A DNA stretch of 32,602 bases from Acrocarpospora macrocephala (GCF_009687865.1 NZ_BLAE01000100.1:1-32602); one strand, 5' to 3'. Shown: positions 23,112 to 31,432, numbered from the stretch's first letter. The notes: generated by a model from the letters alone, not told the origin. Program-made: numbers and translations.

Positions 23112-24157
23112 GAAAGAGGGAATACGACGAGGACGACGTCCGGGTCCGGCCGGGGAAGGGCTCCCGCCCCAGGACCCGGCTCCGGCCTGCCCACGAGGAG
23201 GCCGTCGAGGGTTTCGTGATCGCCGTCGACCGTGGCCGCATCACCTGCCTGATCGGCCCGAACATCCCGGCCCTCCCGCCGCTGGTGGACGGCGAGGCGC
23301 CGATTCCGCGACGCCGGGGGAAGGATGCCGCCGTGGTGGTGGCCATGAAAGCGCGCGAACTCGGCCGCAAGGGCATCGTCGTCGGCGACCTGGTCGCGCT
23401 GGTCGGCGACGTGTCCGGCAGACCCGACACGCTGGCCAGGATCGTTCGCCGCGAGGCGCGCCGCTCGATGCTGCGCCGCAGCGCGGACGACAACGACGAG
23501 GTCGAGCGCCCAATCGTCGCCAACGCCGACCAGTTGGTCATCGTCACCGCGCTGGCCGACCCCGAACCCCGGCCCCGGATGATCGACCGCATGCTGGTGG
23601 CCGCCTTCGACGCCGACATCGAACCGTTGCTCTGCCTCACCAAGGCCGATCTCGCGTCCCCCGACTCGCTGGTCGCCCAGTACGAGCCGCTCGGCGTACC
23701 GTACCTGGTGGTAGAGAGGGGCGGCGACCTGGGGGAGGTTCGCGACCATCTCGTCAATCGGGTCAGCGTGCTGGTGGGGCATTCAGGGGTGGGCAAATCC
23801 ACGCTGGTCAACGCGCTGGTACCGACCGCCGAGCGGGCGGTCTCCGACGTGAACGCGGTCACCGGGCGCGGACGGCACACCTCCACCTCGGCGGTCGCGC
23901 TGGAGCTGCCGGAGGGCGGCTGGATCATCGACACGCCCGGGGTGCGCAGCTTCGGACTCGGCCATGTGGAGATGGAAAACGTCCTGGTGGCCTTCCCCGA
24001 CCTCAACGAAGCCACCGTCAACTGCCCCAAAGGGTGCAACCATCTGGGCGACGACTGCGCGCTCAACGCCTTCGTGGCCGAGGGACACGCCGAGCCCGCC
24101 CGCCTCGAATCGCTGCGCAGGCTCCTGCTCAGCCGCGAAGGAAACGCCGAGGACTGA
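23108..24157 (+). CDS. rsgA: Ribosome small subunit-dependent GTPase RsgA
   Basis: RsgA is a circularly permuted GTPase that helps 30S subunit maturation. The protein shows [19 protein letters not shown] at the start, an OB-fold region, [19 protein letters not shown]-like sequence before the G domain, G4 ([10 protein letters not shown]), the P-loop [15 protein letters not shown], the [15 protein letters not shown] switch, [11 protein letters not shown] and the zinc segment [14 protein letters not shown]. The OB region seems to contain an extra Pro-rich loop ([15 protein letters not shown]). The best start is CTG 23108: it overlaps the aroA stop as CTGA, has GGGGGA six bases upstream and gives the expected N-terminus (349 residues). 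No ATG or GTG lies at the right place; a GTG at 23081 would extend it by nine residues. Confidence 0.93.
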   Translation: MRKREYDEDDVRVRPGKGSRPRTRLRPAHEEAVEGFVIAVDRGRITCLIGPNIPALPPLVDGEAPIPRRRGKDAAVVVAMKARELGRKGIVVGDLVALVGDVSGRPDTLARIVRREARRSMLRRSADDNDEVERPIVANADQLVIVTALADPEPRPRMIDRMLVAAFDADIEPLLCLTKADLASPDSLVAQYEPLGVPYLVVERGGDLGEVRDHLVNRVSVLVGHSGVGKSTLVNALVPTAERAVSDVNAVTGRGRHTSTSAVALELPEGGWIIDTPGVRSFGLGHVEMENVLVAFPDLNEATVNCPKGCNHLGDDCALNAFVAEGHAEPARLESLRRLLLSREGNAED

Positions 24158-24229
24158 TTTTACCGGCCCGCGCCGAGGCACGTAGCATTTGGACCGGTCC
24201 CGCCTCTGATGCGGCCCGTGTATACGCGG

Positions 24230-24235
24230 TAGCGT
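24230..24235 (+). promoter_or_regulatory. -10 box TAGCGT for hisN
   Basis: TAGCGT fits TANNNT and lies eight bases before GTG 24244 and eleven before ATG 24247, with no Shine-Dalgarno sequence. A leaderless transcript starting at the GTG or just before the ATG is plausible. No convincing -35 is seen. Confidence 0.33.
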
Positions 24236-24246
24236 TGTGTCCCGTG

Positions 24247-25026
24247 ATGGGATACAGCGACGATCTGCGCCTCGCGCACGTGATGGCGGACGCCGCCGAT
24301 GACATCACCATGCGCCGTTTCAAAGCCGTCGACCTCAAGATCGACACCAAACCCGACCTCACCCCGGTCAGCGACGCCGACCGCGCGGTCGAGGAGGCCA
24401 TCCGCGGCACCCTGCGCCGCGCCCGCCCCCGCGACGCCATCATCGGCGAGGAGTTCGGCAAGACCGGATACGGCATGCGCTCCTGGGTCATCGACCCCAT
24501 CGACGGCACCAAGAACTACGTCCGCGGCGTGCCCGTCTGGGCCACCCTCATCGCCCTGATGGAAGAGGGCAAGGTCGTCGTCGGCGTCGTCTCCGCGCCC
24601 GCGGTGCAACGCCGCTGGTGGGCCGCGAAAGACGGCGGTTCGTGGACCGGCCGCAGCCTGACGAAGGCCAGCCGCTGCCAGGTCTCCTCGGTGCACCGCC
24701 TGGACGACGCCTCGCTGTCCTTCTCCGACCTGCACGAATGGGAGCAGGCGGGCAAACTCGACAACTTCCTCGACCTGAACCGCGCCGTCTGGCGCAGCCG
24801 CGGCTACGGCGACTTCTGGTCGCACGTCATGGTGGCGGAGGGCTCGGTCGACATCTCGGCGGAACCCGAACTGTCGCCCTGGGACATGGCCGCCATCACG
24901 GTGATCGTGGAGGAAGCGGGCGGCACCTGCACCGGGCTCAACGGCGCGTCACCCCTGGAAGCCGGCAACCTGGTCAGCACCAACGGCCTGCTCCACGGTG
25001 AGGTCCTCAAGCGCCTCGGCGGCTGA
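24247..25026 (+). CDS. hisN: Histidinol-phosphatase, inositol monophosphatase family
   Basis: HisN removes phosphate from histidinol phosphate in histidine biosynthesis. The 259-residue protein has the metal-dependent IMPase motifs: KPDLTPVSDADRAVEEAI, IIGEEFGKTG, the core VIDPIDGTKNYVRGVPVWAT and, near the C-terminus, ISAEPELSPWDMAAITVIVE followed by EEAGGTC. Within the family, HisN is the usual identity in actinobacteria, but inositol or fructose-1,6-bisphosphate phosphatase activity cannot be excluded. Start at ATG 24247 or the adjoining GTG 24244. It is 89 bases behind rsgA and is followed directly by repeat copy 2. Confidence 0.9.
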   Translation: MGYSDDLRLAHVMADAADDITMRRFKAVDLKIDTKPDLTPVSDADRAVEEAIRGTLRRARPRDAIIGEEFGKTGYGMRSWVIDPIDGTKNYVRGVPVWATLIALMEEGKVVVGVVSAPAVQRRWWAAKDGGSWTGRSLTKASRCQVSSVHRLDDASLSFSDLHEWEQAGKLDNFLDLNRAVWRSRGYGDFWSHVMVAEGSVDISAEPELSPWDMAAITVIVEEAGGTCTGLNGASPLEAGNLVSTNGLLHGEVLKRLGG

Positions 25027-25031
25027 TCAAA

Positions 25032-25121
25032 TTAACGAGAAACCCGTCCCATAGCCAGCCGCATAGCCGCCGACCAGGCGATTCACCGCTGCGGCTGTCC
25101 AGATCACGACTTTCTCATTAA
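25032..25121 (-). repeat. Imperfect repeat element, copy 2 (structured, about 90 bp)
   Basis: Outer arms TTAACGAGAAA (25032-25042) and TTTCTCATTAA (25111-25121) and inner arms CAGCCGC (25056-25062) and GCGGCTG (25091-25097) correspond to those of copy 1. One base pair of the outer stem (T-A here, C-G in copy 1) and one of the inner stem (G-C here, A-T in copy 1) have changed on both sides. The element lies between the convergent hisN and CSCRG-protein genes and overlaps the stop codon of the latter. Here it may act in a 3' untranslated region. Confidence 0.8.
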
Positions 25122-25393
25122 TAAACGCGGCCGGCGAAGAGATCGGCCCACATCTGCTCGGCCCGCACCGCCAGCATGCGCTCGGTCTCTTCCATCGCGC
25201 CGGTCTGCAGGGTCGTCCTGCGGATGAAGTACTGCCCCGCCGCGCCGACGAATTCGTACACCACGCCCCGGCACGAGCACGAATGAGCCCGGACACGTTC
25301 CCGATCGGTCCGCCGGATCCCGGGGCGCCAGTTGATCTGTTTCGCGTCCGGCTCCGGCCGACTCGGCACGTGCGGGCCGTGATAGCTGGTCAT
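25118..25393 (-). CDS. Small conserved hypothetical protein with CSCRG motif
   Basis: I do not recognise a characterised family. The 91-residue protein starts MTSYHGPHVPSRPEPDAKQI. It has a motif with two close Cys, HSCSCRGVVYEFVGAAGQYF, then IRRTTLQTGAMEETERML and a C-terminal EQMWADLFAGRVY. The ATG at 25393 is used because GGAAAGG precedes it; further upstream ATGs at 25429 and 25495 would add Arg/Thr-rich residues. The gene is divergent from the XRE-TPR regulator, a layout often seen when a regulator controls its neighbour. The stop codon lies inside the first bases of repeat copy 2. A substrate- or DNA-binding role is not evident. Confidence 0.7.
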   Translation of the reverse strand: MTSYHGPHVPSRPEPDAKQINWRPGIRRTDRERVRAHSCSCRGVVYEFVGAAGQYFIRRTTLQTGAMEETERMLAVRAEQMWADLFAGRVY

Positions 25394-25536
25394 GACCTTT
25401 CCACGCGAGCCTGTCCTGGTGAGAGCATCCATACTCGCGATCCTCAACAGGGTCGAGCGACCGGAGGAATACGCCACCACGATCAGCAATCGCACTATTC
25501 GTGAGACGAATTCCTGCGTGACGCCGGGATCGGGAG

Positions 25537-25542
25537 TAACTT
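25537..25542 (+). promoter_or_regulatory. -10 box TAACTT for the XRE-TPR regulator gene
   Basis: TAACTT ends six bases before the ATG at 25549. GGGAG at 25532-25536 is too far upstream to serve as a good Shine-Dalgarno sequence. A leaderless transcript is possible. Confidence 0.35.
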
Positions 25543-25548
25543 ACGGTC

Positions 25549-26802
25549 ATGGGTCATGACGGAAACGGTCTGCAGCCCGAATTCTGGGCCCGCCCCCTGG
25601 TCGCCACCGCGCTCGCGGAATGCGACATGGCGACCCTCCTCGACGAGGTCCGGTCCGCTCATGGCTGGACCCAGAGCCAACTCGCCCACGCGGTCGGCTA
25701 TTCGCAAAGCTGGGTGTCCAAGGTCCTGCGCGGCCAGCAGATGCTCTCGGTCGACCAGATCAGGGACATCGCCCGGACGCTCGGCGTGCCCCAGTACCTC
25801 CTCCGGATTGGCGACCGGGGAGGTGAGGATCCCACGAAACGCCGCGACTTCAGCAAGGTAGCCTTCCTGGCCGCGCTGCCGGTGGCACCGTCGATCTCCT
25901 ACCGCGCCGCCGACGAGACCACCGCCGCCTCGCTCGCCGCGATCACCGGCGCCCAGCGCAGGCTGGAGTCCGACACGCCCGCCCGCGAGCTCGCCCGAGG
26001 GGCGGTCGCCCACGTGGAGCTGACCAAGCGCGCCCTGGCCCGGTCGGCGGAGACGCCGTTCGCGATCGAGGTGTGCCCGACGGTCAGCGAGGCCGCCGGG
26101 TTCGCCGCCTGGCTGCACGCCGACATGCAGGACATCGGCACCGCCCGGATGTTCTACCGGTTCGCGGTGGATTCGGCGCGCCGGGCCGAGCATCCGCTGC
26201 TGGAGGCGTACATGCTGGGCAGCCTGGCCGCCTTCGAGATCGATCATGACGACCCGCAGCTGGGCCTGTCCATGGTCGCCCAGGCCCGGGCGCGGACCGG
26301 CTCGCACCCGCCCCCGACCGCGCGCGCCTGGCTGGCCTGCATCGAGGCGCTCGGCCACGCGGCCCGCCGCGACGCGCACAGCGCCCTGCGCTGTTTACGC
26401 GAAGCCGAACTCGCGGTGGCCGCGGGTGAACGCACGGTTTCGCCGCCATGGCCGTGGGTGTTCCCCTTCGATCCGGGCAAGCTCGCCGGATACCGAGCCC
26501 TGGTCATGGTCCGGCTCGGCCGTCCCCAGGACGCCGTCGCCGCCTTCACCGAATCCCTGGTGTCAGTACGGCCCGCCGCCAAGCAGCAGGCCCTGCTGAT
26601 GCTGGAGGTCGCGACCGCCCGGCGGATGGCCGGCGAGGTGGACGAGGCGTTCACCCTCGCCCAGGAAGCCCTCAAAGCGGGCGTGGTCTACTCCTCCGAA
26701 CGGGTGCTCCAGCGGGTCCGCCGATTCCGGCGCGACTACGAGGGCCCGCCGTCCTTACTGGTCCGCGAATTCGACGACCGGCTGCGTTCAACTGCCGTTT
26801 AA
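25549..26802 (+). CDS. XRE-family regulator with C-terminal TPR-like domain
   Basis: The 417-residue protein has an N-terminal helix-turn-helix (TLLDEVRSAHGWTQSQLAHA, then YSQSWVSKVLRGQQMLSVDQ) at about residues 28-75. A long, Ala/Leu-rich, all-helical region follows, with repeats resembling tetratricopeptide units such as DAHSALRCLREAELAVAAG, GRPQDAVAAFTESLVSV and GEVDEAFTLAQEALKAG. Proteins of this build are common in actinomycetes and often respond to a small molecule or partner protein. Target genes are not known; the divergent CSCRG gene is the obvious candidate. A hairpin terminator follows four bases after the stop. Confidence 0.85.
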   Translation: MGHDGNGLQPEFWARPLVATALAECDMATLLDEVRSAHGWTQSQLAHAVGYSQSWVSKVLRGQQMLSVDQIRDIARTLGVPQYLLRIGDRGGEDPTKRRDFSKVAFLAALPVAPSISYRAADETTAASLAAITGAQRRLESDTPARELARGAVAHVELTKRALARSAETPFAIEVCPTVSEAAGFAAWLHADMQDIGTARMFYRFAVDSARRAEHPLLEAYMLGSLAAFEIDHDDPQLGLSMVAQARARTGSHPPPTARAWLACIEALGHAARRDAHSALRCLREAELAVAAGERTVSPPWPWVFPFDPGKLAGYRALVMVRLGRPQDAVAAFTESLVSVRPAAKQQALLMLEVATARRMAGEVDEAFTLAQEALKAGVVYSSERVLQRVRRFRRDYEGPPSLLVREFDDRLRSTAV

Positions 26803-26805
26803 CTG

Positions 26806-26831
26806 GACCGGGCGTGGTGTTACGCCCGGTC
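26806..26831 (+). terminator. Hairpin terminator after the XRE-TPR regulator
   Basis: GACCGGGCG (26806-26814) and CGCCCGGTC (26823-26831) form a perfect 9-bp stem with an 8-base loop, directly behind the stop codon at 26802. No T-run is present. It separates the regulator from the pst operon. Confidence 0.65.
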
Positions 26832-26888
26832 TCAGATGAACGTCACCGGCGTGACCTGCTCGTTATCAGTATCGAGATGACCTAGCCC

Positions 26889-26932
26889 GTTCATTATGCG
26901 TTCACCTTTGCCTGGGGAATAGGTCACCTTGG
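26889..26932 (+). promoter_or_regulatory. PHO box upstream of pstS
   Basis: Two adjacent 11-base direct repeats, GTTCATTATGC and GTTCACCTTTG, match the actinomycete PhoP-binding unit. A further unit, GGTCACCTTGG (26922-26932), lies in the same 11-base register after one weak unit. The array ends about 50 bases before pstS, so induction under phosphate starvation by PhoR-PhoP is expected. Confidence 0.75.
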
Positions 26933-26980
26933 CTGCTTAGCGTCCTCCTCGTTGATGAAACAAATGGGAGGACGAAGACC

Positions 26981-27976
26981 GTGAAGTATGCAGGTCGACT
27001 CGCCGCGGTGACGCTCGCCGGCGTGCTCTCGCTCGCTGCATGTGGCGGCGGGGACACGGCCACTCCGGCCGACCCCGGCACCGAAGCCACGGGTGGCGCC
27101 GAAAGCGCTCCGGCCGCGCTCGCCGGCGAAATCAAGATCGATGGCTCGAGCACGGTGGCCCCGCTGATCCAGGTCGCCGCGGAAATCTTTGGTGAGGAGC
27201 AGCCGCAGGTCAAGCTCGCGGTCGGCACCTCCGGCACGGGCGGCGGCTTCGAGAAGTTCTGCGCCGGTGAGACCGCCATCGCCAACGCCTCCCGCCCGAT
27301 CAAGGACGAGGAGAAGGCGGCCTGCACCGCCAAGGGGATCAACTTCGGCGAACTGCGGGTCGCGACCGACGCCCTGACCGTGGTCGTGCCCAAGGAGAAC
27401 ACCTGGGCCACCTGCCTCACCGTCGACCAGCTCAAGAAGATCTGGGAGCCCGGCGCCGAAGGCAAGATCACCAGCTGGGACCAGGTCGACGCCAAGTTCC
27501 CGAAGGAGCCGCTGAAGCTCTTCGGCCCGGGCACCGACTCCGGCACCTTCGAGTACTTCACCGAAGAGATCAACGGTGAGAAGAACGTCAGCCGCAAGGA
27601 CTACTCCCCCAGCGAGGACGACAACGTCATCGTGCAGGGTGTCGCCGGCGCCAAGGGTGGCCTTGGTTACTTCGGCTACACCTACTACGAGGAGAACATG
27701 GACAAGCTGACGGCCGTGCAGGTCGACTCCGGCGCCGGTTGCGTCGGGCCGAGCGCGCAGTCCGCTCAGGACGGCACCTACACCCCGCTGTCCCGGCCGC
27801 TGTTCATCTACCCCAACCTGGCTGAGCTGAAGAAGCCCGAAGTGACCGCGTTCGTGGACTACCTGGTGGCGAACATCGCGACCATCGCCAAGGACGCCAA
27901 GTTCATCACGCTCAACCCCGAGCAGGAGGCCAAGCTCAAGACGGACTCCGCGTCCCTCAAGACGCAGGCCGGCTAA
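26981..27976 (+). CDS. pstS: Phosphate ABC transporter substrate-binding lipoprotein PstS
   Basis: PstS captures phosphate outside the membrane and delivers it to PstCA. The 331-residue protein has a lipoprotein signal ending in LSLAAC (Cys21 is the lipidation site) and a Gly/Ala/Pro-rich linker. The binding-protein domain follows, with IKIDGSSTVAPLIQVAAEIF, VGTSGTGGGFEKFCAGET, ANASRPIKDEE, KKIWEPGAEGKITSWDQV and GPGTDSGTFEYFTEEING. The phosphate-contact Ser/Thr/Asp blocks are all present. The start is GTG 26981 with GGGAGGA about eight bases before it. It is first in pstSCAB; the stop TAA and the pstC ATG overlap as TAATG. Confidence 0.97.
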   Translation: MKYAGRLAAVTLAGVLSLAACGGGDTATPADPGTEATGGAESAPAALAGEIKIDGSSTVAPLIQVAAEIFGEEQPQVKLAVGTSGTGGGFEKFCAGETAIANASRPIKDEEKAACTAKGINFGELRVATDALTVVVPKENTWATCLTVDQLKKIWEPGAEGKITSWDQVDAKFPKEPLKLFGPGTDSGTFEYFTEEINGEKNVSRKDYSPSEDDNVIVQGVAGAKGGLGYFGYTYYEENMDKLTAVQVDSGAGCVGPSAQSAQDGTYTPLSRPLFIYPNLAELKKPEVTAFVDYLVANIATIAKDAKFITLNPEQEAKLKTDSASLKTQAG

Positions 27977-28917
27977 TGGCTTCGGCGAACAACCGAGCGA
28001 CCGCGCCGGGGCCCAACCGGTCCCTGGCGCGGTCGCGCCCGCGTTATGGAGAAGCCGCCGTCAAGGTGCTCCTCCTGGCCGCCGCGCTGGTGTCGATCGC
28101 GACCACGCTCGGCATCGTCGCGGCCCTGCTGGAGCCGACCATCGAGTTCTTCTCCGAGGTCAGCTTAGGCGAGTTCTTCGGCTCCACCTCGTGGGGCCCG
28201 CTGTTCTCGCCGCCCAGCTTCGGCGTGTGGCCGATCATCGTGGCCACCCTGGAGATCACCCTGATCGCCATCATCGTGGCGATCCCGCTCGGCCTGGCGG
28301 CCGCGATCTACCTGTCCGAGTACGCCACCCCCAGGGTCCGCAAGATCTTCAAGCCGGTGCTCGAGGTGCTCGCGGGCATCCCGACCGTGGTCTTCGGCTT
28401 CTTCGCCTTCAGCTTCGTCACCCCGCTGCTGCAGGACATCCTGCCGTTCTCGCTCGACCCCAGGAACGCGCTGAGCGCGGGCCTGCTGGTCGGCGTCATG
28501 ATCATCCCGATCGTGGCGTCGCTGTCCGAGGACGCCATGTCGGCGGTGCCGCGCAGCCTGCGCGAAGGCTCGTTCGCGCTGGGCGCCTCGAAGATGACGA
28601 CGTCGGTGAGCGTGGTGCTTCCGGCGGCGTTCTCCGGCATCGTGGCGGCCGTCATCCTGGCCATCTCCCGCGCCGCGGGCGAGACGATGATCGTGGCCAT
28701 CGCGGCCGGCTTCAAATCGATCTTCACGTTCAACCCGGGCAGCGAGATGGCCACCATGGCGGCCTTCATCGCCAGCGCGGGGTCCGGGGACGCTCCGGTG
28801 GGGTCCATCGCGTACAAGACCATCTTCGCGGTCGGCTCGCTGCTGTTCATCATGACGTTCGCGATGAACTGGTTCAGCGCCCGAATGGTGAAGAAATATC
28901 GTGAGGTGTACGAGTAA
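27976..28917 (+). CDS. pstC: Phosphate ABC transporter permease PstC
   Basis: This is an integral membrane permease of 313 residues with about six helices, for example [40 protein letters not shown] and PIVASLSEDAMSAV. The cytoplasmic EAA-type loop (SLREGSFALGASKMTTSVSV) docks the ATPase. AGIPTVVFGFFAFSFVTPLL and SRAAGETMIVAIAAG are typical of PstC. It overlaps pstS by one base (TAATG) and pstA in the same manner, so translation along the operon is coupled. Confidence 0.96.
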   Translation: MASANNRATAPGPNRSLARSRPRYGEAAVKVLLLAAALVSIATTLGIVAALLEPTIEFFSEVSLGEFFGSTSWGPLFSPPSFGVWPIIVATLEITLIAIIVAIPLGLAAAIYLSEYATPRVRKIFKPVLEVLAGIPTVVFGFFAFSFVTPLLQDILPFSLDPRNALSAGLLVGVMIIPIVASLSEDAMSAVPRSLREGSFALGASKMTTSVSVVLPAAFSGIVAAVILAISRAAGETMIVAIAAGFKSIFTFNPGSEMATMAAFIASAGSGDAPVGSIAYKTIFAVGSLLFIMTFAMNWFSARMVKKYREVYE

Positions 28918-29807
28918 TGGCTATCCTCTCGACACCGCGGTCCCAGGTTGACCTGGTCGGCAAGGGACGTCCGCTCCGTGAGCACCTGTTCAGGATCGCG
29001 CTGCTGTCCAGCCTGGCCATCGCGCTGATCTTCCTGGCCCTGCTCCTGGCGTACACGCTGACCGAAGGCTGGCCGCGCCTGGACTCCCGCCTCTGGGAGA
29101 ACTTCCCGTCGGTACGGCGTCCCGAGACCGCAGGCGTGCTCTCCGGCATCACCGGCACCCTCTGGATCATCGGCCTGACCGCCCTGATGGCACTCCCCAC
29201 CGGCGTCCTCGCCGCCATCTACCTGGAGGAGTACGCCGACAACACCAGGTGGTACAACCGGCTGATCGAGCTCAACATCGCCAACCTGGCCGCCGTCCCC
29301 TCCATCGTGTACGGAATCCTCGGCCTCGGCATCATCGCCCGCTGGCTCGACTTCGGGTTCACGGTCATGACCGGCGCGGTCACCATCTCGCTGCTGGTGC
29401 TCCCGATCGTCATCATCTCGGCCAGAGAGGCCATCCGCGCGGTGCCGCCCTCCATCCGGGAAGGCTCGCTCGCCCTGGGCGCCACCCAGTGGCAGACGAT
29501 CTACCGGCAGGTGCTGCCCGCCTCCATCCCCGGCATCGCCACCGGCTCCATCCTGGCCCTGTCCCGGGCCATCGGCGAGGCCGCCCCCTTCCTCATGCTC
29601 GGCGCCGCGACGCTGGTGCGCTTCAACCCCGACGGGGTCTGGAGCAGCTTCACCGTCCTGCCGCTGCAGATCTACAACCTCATCAGCCAGTCCCGCGAGG
29701 AGTTCCACATCCTCGCCGCGGCTGCGATCGTCGTGCTGCTCGCGATCCTCCTGCTGATGAACTCCCTCGCCATCTGGCTCCGGAACCGCTACCAGAAGCG
29801 CTGGTGA
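28917..29807 (+). CDS. pstA: Phosphate ABC transporter permease PstA
   Basis: The second membrane permease has 296 residues. The first helix ([20 protein letters not shown]) follows a short cytoplasmic N-terminus. Later parts include [37 protein letters not shown], the EAA loop [20 protein letters not shown] and [19 protein letters not shown], all standard for PstA. The ATG at 28917 overlaps the pstC stop (TAATG) and the stop overlaps the presumed pstB GTG as GTGA. It forms the channel with PstC. Confidence 0.96.
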   Translation: MAILSTPRSQVDLVGKGRPLREHLFRIALLSSLAIALIFLALLLAYTLTEGWPRLDSRLWENFPSVRRPETAGVLSGITGTLWIIGLTALMALPTGVLAAIYLEEYADNTRWYNRLIELNIANLAAVPSIVYGILGLGIIARWLDFGFTVMTGAVTISLLVLPIVIISAREAIRAVPPSIREGSLALGATQWQTIYRQVLPASIPGIATGSILALSRAIGEAAPFLMLGAATLVRFNPDGVWSSFTVLPLQIYNLISQSREEFHILAAAAIVVLLAILLLMNSLAIWLRNRYQKRW

Positions 29808-30676
29808 ATCCCTTGACGCACGGAACGACTCAGGCAGGCAGAGTGACTCAGCCCAACGTGACCCTCCGCGGCCCCGACGTCCCCAACACCCCCGGCTCAC
29901 TCGACCCCGTCTTCACCGTCGAGGACCTCAGCGTCTTCTACGGCGACTACGAGGCCGTCCGGAACGTCGACATGATGATCGGCCGCCGCGAGATCACCGC
30001 CATGATCGGCCCGTCCGGCTGTGGCAAGAGCACGGTGCTGCGCTGCTTCAACCGGATGAACGACCTGATTCCCGGCGCCCACATCAAGGGCAAGATCCTC
30101 TACCACGAGGAGGATCTGTACGGCGACCACGTCGACCCGATCGAAGTCCGCCGCCGTATCGGCATGGTCTTCCAGAAGCCGAACCCGTTCCCCAAGCCGA
30201 TCTACGACAACGTCGCGTACGGCCCGCGGGTCAACGGCATCAAGAAGAACATGGACTCCATCGTCGAAGAGGCGCTCCAGAAGGCCGCCCTCTGGGACGA
30301 GGTCAAGGACAAGCTCAAGCAGAACGCGCTCTCGCTGTCCGGCGGTCAGCAGCAGCGACTGTGCATCGCCCGGGCCATCGCGGTCAAGCCTGAGGTCATC
30401 CTCATGGACGAGCCCTGCTCGGCCCTCGACCCGATCGCGACGACGAAGATCGAAGACCTGATGCAGGAACTGCGCCAGGAATACACGATCCTGATCGTCA
30501 CCCACAACATGCAGCAGGCGGCCCGGGTCTCCGACCGGACCGCGTTCTTCACCGCCGACGTCGACGACGCCGGGGTGCGGCACGGGCGACTGGTCGAATT
30601 CGACCAGACCACCCGGATCTTCACCAAGCCCTCCGACAAGCGGACCGAGGATTACATCACCGGACGCTTCGGCTGA
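29804..30676 (+). CDS. pstB: Phosphate ABC transporter ATP-binding protein PstB
   Basis: This is the ATPase that powers phosphate import. Walker A is [20 protein letters not shown], the signature is [16 protein letters not shown], Walker B is [20 protein letters not shown], and the switch His lies in [37 protein letters not shown] is specific for PstB. From GTG 29804, which overlaps the pstA stop as GTGA, the protein has 290 residues, about 30 more than usual. GTG 29843 is a shorter alternative, still ahead of the conserved domain. The extra N-terminus is Thr/Pro-rich and probably unstructured. Confidence 0.95.
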   Translation: MNPLTHGTTQAGRVTQPNVTLRGPDVPNTPGSLDPVFTVEDLSVFYGDYEAVRNVDMMIGRREITAMIGPSGCGKSTVLRCFNRMNDLIPGAHIKGKILYHEEDLYGDHVDPIEVRRRIGMVFQKPNPFPKPIYDNVAYGPRVNGIKKNMDSIVEEALQKAALWDEVKDKLKQNALSLSGGQQQRLCIARAIAVKPEVILMDEPCSALDPIATTKIEDLMQELRQEYTILIVTHNMQQAARVSDRTAFFTADVDDAGVRHGRLVEFDQTTRIFTKPSDKRTEDYITGRFG

Positions 30677-30730
30677 TCGTTTCTTTCGGACTCGCTCTGG
30701 TTCACAGGCACACTCGCAGGGAGGACCCGG

Positions 30731-31432
30731 GTGACGGCACCCGCAGTGGAGGGGGACACTCGATCGGCGCCGGTGCTACTGATCGCGGATCCCGACAGTG
30801 ACATGGTGCAGACGCTGACGTCCGAACTCGAATCCGAGGGCATCGACGTCACCGGTGTCTTCGACGGGGCGCAGGCCCTGCTTCAAGCAGGCGCCCTGCG
30901 CCCCGACGCCGTGCTGATCAGCGCCTCGCTGCCCATCATCGGCCCCGTCGACTTCGTCCGTGCGGTACGGCTGGCGCGCGCCATCCCCGTCCTCCTCGGC
31001 GTCGGCGAAGGCCACGCGGAACAGGCCATGGAGGCCCTCGCCGCCGGCGCCACCGCCTGCGTCGCCCGCCCCTACCGCGTTCCCGAACTTCTCCCCCTGG
31101 TCCAGGCCGCATTCCGCCGCCAGGGCATCCAGCGCACCGTCCTGACCATCGGCGAGGTGTCCCTCGACGTCACCGCCTACCAGGTCAAGGTCGACGGCCG
31201 CGTGGTCCACCTGCCCCTGCGCGAATTCGAACTCCTCCACTACCTGATGCGCAACGCGGACCGCACCGTCACCCGCGAACAGATCATGCGCCACGTCTGG
31301 CACTCGGTAGACGCCATGTCCACCAACACCATCGCCGTCCACGTCAAACGCCTCCGCGCCCGCCTAGGCGACGAAGACGACAAACTAATCCAAACAGTCC
31401 GAGGCGTCGGCTACCGCCTGGTCACTCCCTAG
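30731..31432 (+). CDS. Orphan OmpR/PhoB-type response regulator with degenerate receiver
   Basis: This 233-residue protein has an N-terminal receiver-like domain (VLLIADPDSDMVQTLTSELE and following) and a C-terminal winged-helix DNA-binding domain (LPLREFELLHYLMRNADRTV, then IMRHVWHSVDAMSTNTIAVH and VKRLRARLGDEDDKLIQTVR). The phospho-acceptor Asp of normal regulators is Ser64 here (PDAVLISASLPI), and the conserved Lys is Arg113 (ARPYRVPEL). Phosphorylation by a histidine kinase is therefore unlikely, and no kinase gene lies nearby. GTG 30731 has GGGAGGA upstream. It sits 54 bases after pstB, so it may be co-transcribed with the phosphate operon. Confidence 0.87.
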   Translation: MTAPAVEGDTRSAPVLLIADPDSDMVQTLTSELESEGIDVTGVFDGAQALLQAGALRPDAVLISASLPIIGPVDFVRAVRLARAIPVLLGVGEGHAEQAMEALAAGATACVARPYRVPELLPLVQAAFRRQGIQRTVLTIGEVSLDVTAYQVKVDGRVVHLPLREFELLHYLMRNADRTVTREQIMRHVWHSVDAMSTNTIAVHVKRLRARLGDEDDKLIQTVRGVGYRLVTP

